Shown here piece after piece: positions 17,716-19,346 of a stretch of DNA of 19,346 nucleotides; the stretch's first letter is position 1, and each line of letters begins with the position of its first letter. Below the pieces are notes generated by a model. It worked only from the letters and a program-made list of their open reading frames with translations. It did not search any database and was not told where the DNA came from. The DNA lies in contig BQKZ01006755.1 in the NCBI GenBank assembly GCA_036244855.1, positions 14,615 to 33,960 on the forward strand, in the 5' to 3' direction. Origin of the DNA: Temnopleurus reevesii (lineage: Eukaryota > Echinodermata > Echinoidea > Temnopleuroida > Temnopleuridae). The position numbers and the translations under genes are program-made.

Positions 17716-17944
17716 TCACTAGCAGCAGAATGGACAAAGAATTTGGACAAAGTAAACAATTGTTATTCAAGCATAAACCCCCAAAAGGTAATTCCCTCTT
17801 ATTCTGCAAGGAAACGTCAAAACAGGTGTTGCACCTGTTGGGGAGGTGATGTTCTTTTGTGTTTGAAATCTATTGTGAATGTGTGAATGCCTGAATAAGA
17901 GTTTTTTTACTTTGTCCAGTACCTTTGTCACTTTTGCCACAGTG
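17716..17944. mobile_element. MITE family F5, copy
   Basis: The left end is TCACTAGCAGCAGAATGGAC, then AAAGAATTTGGACAAAGTAA. The right end is TTTTTACTTTGTCCAGTACC, then TTTGTCACTTTTGCCACAGTG. The interior CCCTCTTATTCTGCAAGGAA and CAGGTGTTGCACC match the copy at 8960. An F3-derived array follows directly. Confidence 0.75.
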
Positions 17945-18074
17945 CATCTTCCAAAATATGCATGAGGATGGAAGTTAAAAATTGAATCATTAAACAGCTG
18001 AGCCAAATATTTTTTCATGATACTAGGGTAATAGTTATTGGTATCATCTATATTTGGTATTGAGGCCTTCTCTG

Positions 18075-18263
18075 CGCAGAGACACCAACCATTCTGGAAT
18101 ATTCATGAGGTCAAAATAAAAATGTGAATAACGCAACAGCGGAATTAAGTGAGAGCAAACATGATAATTTTAACAACACTCTCAGCTATTCACTTGAAAT
18201 GAAAGCCTGGAGTCCACATGAAAATCCACCTTATGCATATTCCGGAATTGTTGGCATCTCTGC
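18075..18263. mobile_element. MITE family F3, complete copy
   Basis: The termini GCAGAGACACCAACCATTCT, then GGAATATTCATGAGG, and CCTTATGCATATTCCGGAAT, then TGTTGGCATCTCTGC, are inverted over about 35 bp. It is the best uninterrupted reference for the SINE-split copy at 17021. Confidence 0.8.
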
Positions 18264-18375
18264 AAACAGCTAAATTAGATAGTCATCTCATAAAATTAGG
18301 CATGTGGTAATTGGTTTCAACTACATTTGGGATTTAACACCATATAGGCCTTCTGTATGTAAAGCTGGCATGACT

Positions 18376-18530
18376 ACAGAGGTGCCAACCATTCTGAAAT
18401 GTTCATGAGGTCAAAATTAAGATGTGAAAAATGCAACAGCTGAATTAAAGTTGGACCAAAAATGACAATTTTAACAACACGATGAGCCATTCACTTGTGA
18501 TGCGTATTTCGGAATGGTTGGCATCTCTGC
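18376..18530. mobile_element. MITE family F3, internally deleted copy
   Basis: The left end ACAGAGGTGCCAACCATTCT and right end GAATGGTTGGCATCTCTGC are kept. About 35 bp (AAAGCCTGGAGTCCACATG region) next to the right arm is missing compared with the copy at 18075. Confidence 0.75.
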
Positions 18531-18651
18531 AAACATCTACACAAAATATTTTCTCATAAGAAAACGCATGTTGTAATTGGTTTCAACTTCAATGTACAAT
18601 GTACATTTGGAATTTAACAGCAGAGGCCTTCTGTATGTAAAGCTGGCATGA

Positions 18652-18757
18652 CTGTAATTTTAAAAAAAATCGTACTAAAATAGGAAGCAGAAGTTAATTG
18701 TCCTAAAATTCCTAATCTATTTCATTTTACATAAATAATTATAAAACTAAATCGAAT
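18652..18757 (-). other. Proximal 3' untranslated region of the minus-strand gene
   Basis: This follows the minus-strand stop codon at 18758. No AATAAA or ATTAAA on the minus strand is close, so the cleavage site may use a variant signal or lie further left in the repeats. Confidence 0.35.
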
Positions 18758-18879
18758 TCACGTTGTCGTAAGCTTGAATTTCTTCCTCGTCTCGACGACA
18801 AACCGCATGAGGTTATTTGACTTGTTGAGATCAGACACCATCTCTGGAATGCCGTCAATAGTTGGACAGCAATCCGTCA
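18758..18879 (-). CDS. Terminal coding exon of an unrecognised minus-strand gene
   Basis: On the minus strand a textbook acceptor (TTGCTTTGTTTTTATTACAG) at 18899-18880 is followed by 122 bases that encode 39 residues and end in TGA at 18758-18760. The exon starts in phase 1, with one codon base coming from the exon before. The peptide starts TDCCPTIDGIPEMVSDLNKS and ends RKKFKLTTT. It is charged, mixed in composition, not repetitive, and more GC-rich than its flanks, as expected of true coding sequence. There is no membrane segment; the hydrophobic residues read upstream by a simple open frame are translated intron. I do not recognise the family. The preceding exon is not convincingly seen in the remaining 460 bases and probably lies beyond the window. 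Confidence 0.6.
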
Positions 18880-19346
18880 CTGTAATAAAAACAAAGCAAC
18901 AACAGAAAGAAATTATTGCGCACCAATGAATATGTTCCAATCACACCTGAAGTCAGTTTAGACATTATGAGCAGCTTTATGAAACATCACCAAATACTGT
19001 AAAGCTAAACCCCAGTCACATTTTTCACAATTTTTCACAATTTCGGAAGCAACATGATTCTTAGTCCAGTAACGTCCATTTTGGTCAGAGTTTTATGTTC
19101 TTCTCTGTTCAAGGGGCAGTTTATGAGGTTAATCAGGACTCAACTGGTCAAAGAGTCTTCTCCAAACATCTGGGTTTTGATGTGACCGGAGCACAACAAA
19201 CACACAATTTGAAAAACAGTAAACATGAAAACAATATATTTGAATTAGGTGAATTACCTTGATTGTGATAAAGAATCTTCTATCATGGGTTTTGGAATCC
19301 AAACTGTTGCCCCCCCCCCAGGTCTGATTAGGGTGTTAAATAGCAG
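18880..19346 (-). other. Intron of the minus-strand gene (partial)
   Basis: The segment upstream of the acceptor shows no strong internal exon. A GTAATT donor-like site after TATCACAATCAAG (about 19260 on the minus strand) would be in phase, but in-frame stops lie only 21 bases before it. A run of about ten C lies at 19309-19319. Two direct TTTTTCACAA repeats lie at 19020-19040. Confidence 0.35.

Larger units (their letters stand above)
17945..18651. repeat. Short tandem array of F3-containing units, period about 300 bp
   Basis: A partial unit (17945-18074), a full unit (18075-18375) and a second unit (18376-18651) follow one another. Each holds an F3 foldback and then a linker containing TAATTGGTTTCAACT and AGGCCTTCTGTATGTAAAGC. 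The partial unit has a degraded linker (TAGTTATTGGTATCATC, then GAGGCCTTCTCTG). Sharing of the non-MITE linker shows tandem duplication rather than repeated insertion. Confidence 0.75.

Noticed and set aside
19220..19260. Upstream exon of the minus-strand gene with donor GTAATT
   Set aside because: In-frame stops TGA and TAG lie 21 bases before the donor, so at most a micro-exon of about 22 nt would fit.
1..19346. CRISPR array, operon, prophage or other prokaryotic system
   Set aside because: No regularly spaced direct repeats, no dense coding, no ribosome binding sites; splice signals and retroposons point to an animal genome.

Overview
The window looks like a piece of an AT-rich animal nuclear genome. 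It has spliceosomal exon borders with pyrimidine tracts, a tRNA-derived SINE, a 5'-truncated non-LTR retrotransposon tail, microsatellites and many short palindromic DNA elements. No bacterial, phage, organellar or CRISPR signature is visible. The kinds of repeats (SINE and LINE tails ending in GCGCTATA-type sequence plus ATT or ATC repeats, and abundant foldback elements) suggest a marine deuterostome, perhaps an echinoderm. That is inference only.

Genes are sparse. On the plus strand a long pyrimidine tract (9480-9816) leads into an acceptor at 9821 and a probable last coding exon (9822-10245) for a Ser/Pro-rich, probably disordered protein tail. A possible 3' end lies at the AATAAA at 14144. 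On the minus strand a clean acceptor and a 39-codon terminal exon (18758-18879) mark the end of a second gene that enters from the right. The two genes converge, and 8.5 kb of mostly repeat DNA separates their stop codons. Most of 1-9821 reads as intron or intergenic DNA.

The rest is mobile-element debris, much of it nested. 687-3872 holds a ~180-bp foldback family (F1) inside a tandem duplication that meets at a single N. Further families are: F2 (3491, 15065), a TTAA-flanked element (4165-4678), F4 (6896, 10907), two unpaired inverted-repeat pairs (7799-8255, 8297-8507), F5 (1900, 8960, 14836, 17716), a second TTAA-flanked element (9181-9333), F3 (10699, 17021, 18075, 18376) and F6 (13029, 15448). 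A LINE 3' end sits at 14318-14584 on the minus strand. A SINE (17118-17423) is inserted in an F3 copy, and F3 units at the right form a short ~300-bp tandem array.

The most interesting hidden signal is on the minus strand at 16046-16258. It is a decayed reading frame with two in-frame stops whose two blocks resemble the N-terminal region of the KCTD1-like/DUF3504 tyrosine-recombinase (Crypton-related) proteins common in marine invertebrates. It lies between GGGCAATA inverted motifs. No complete new system is present; the window is best read as a record of layered small-transposon insertions around two gene ends.
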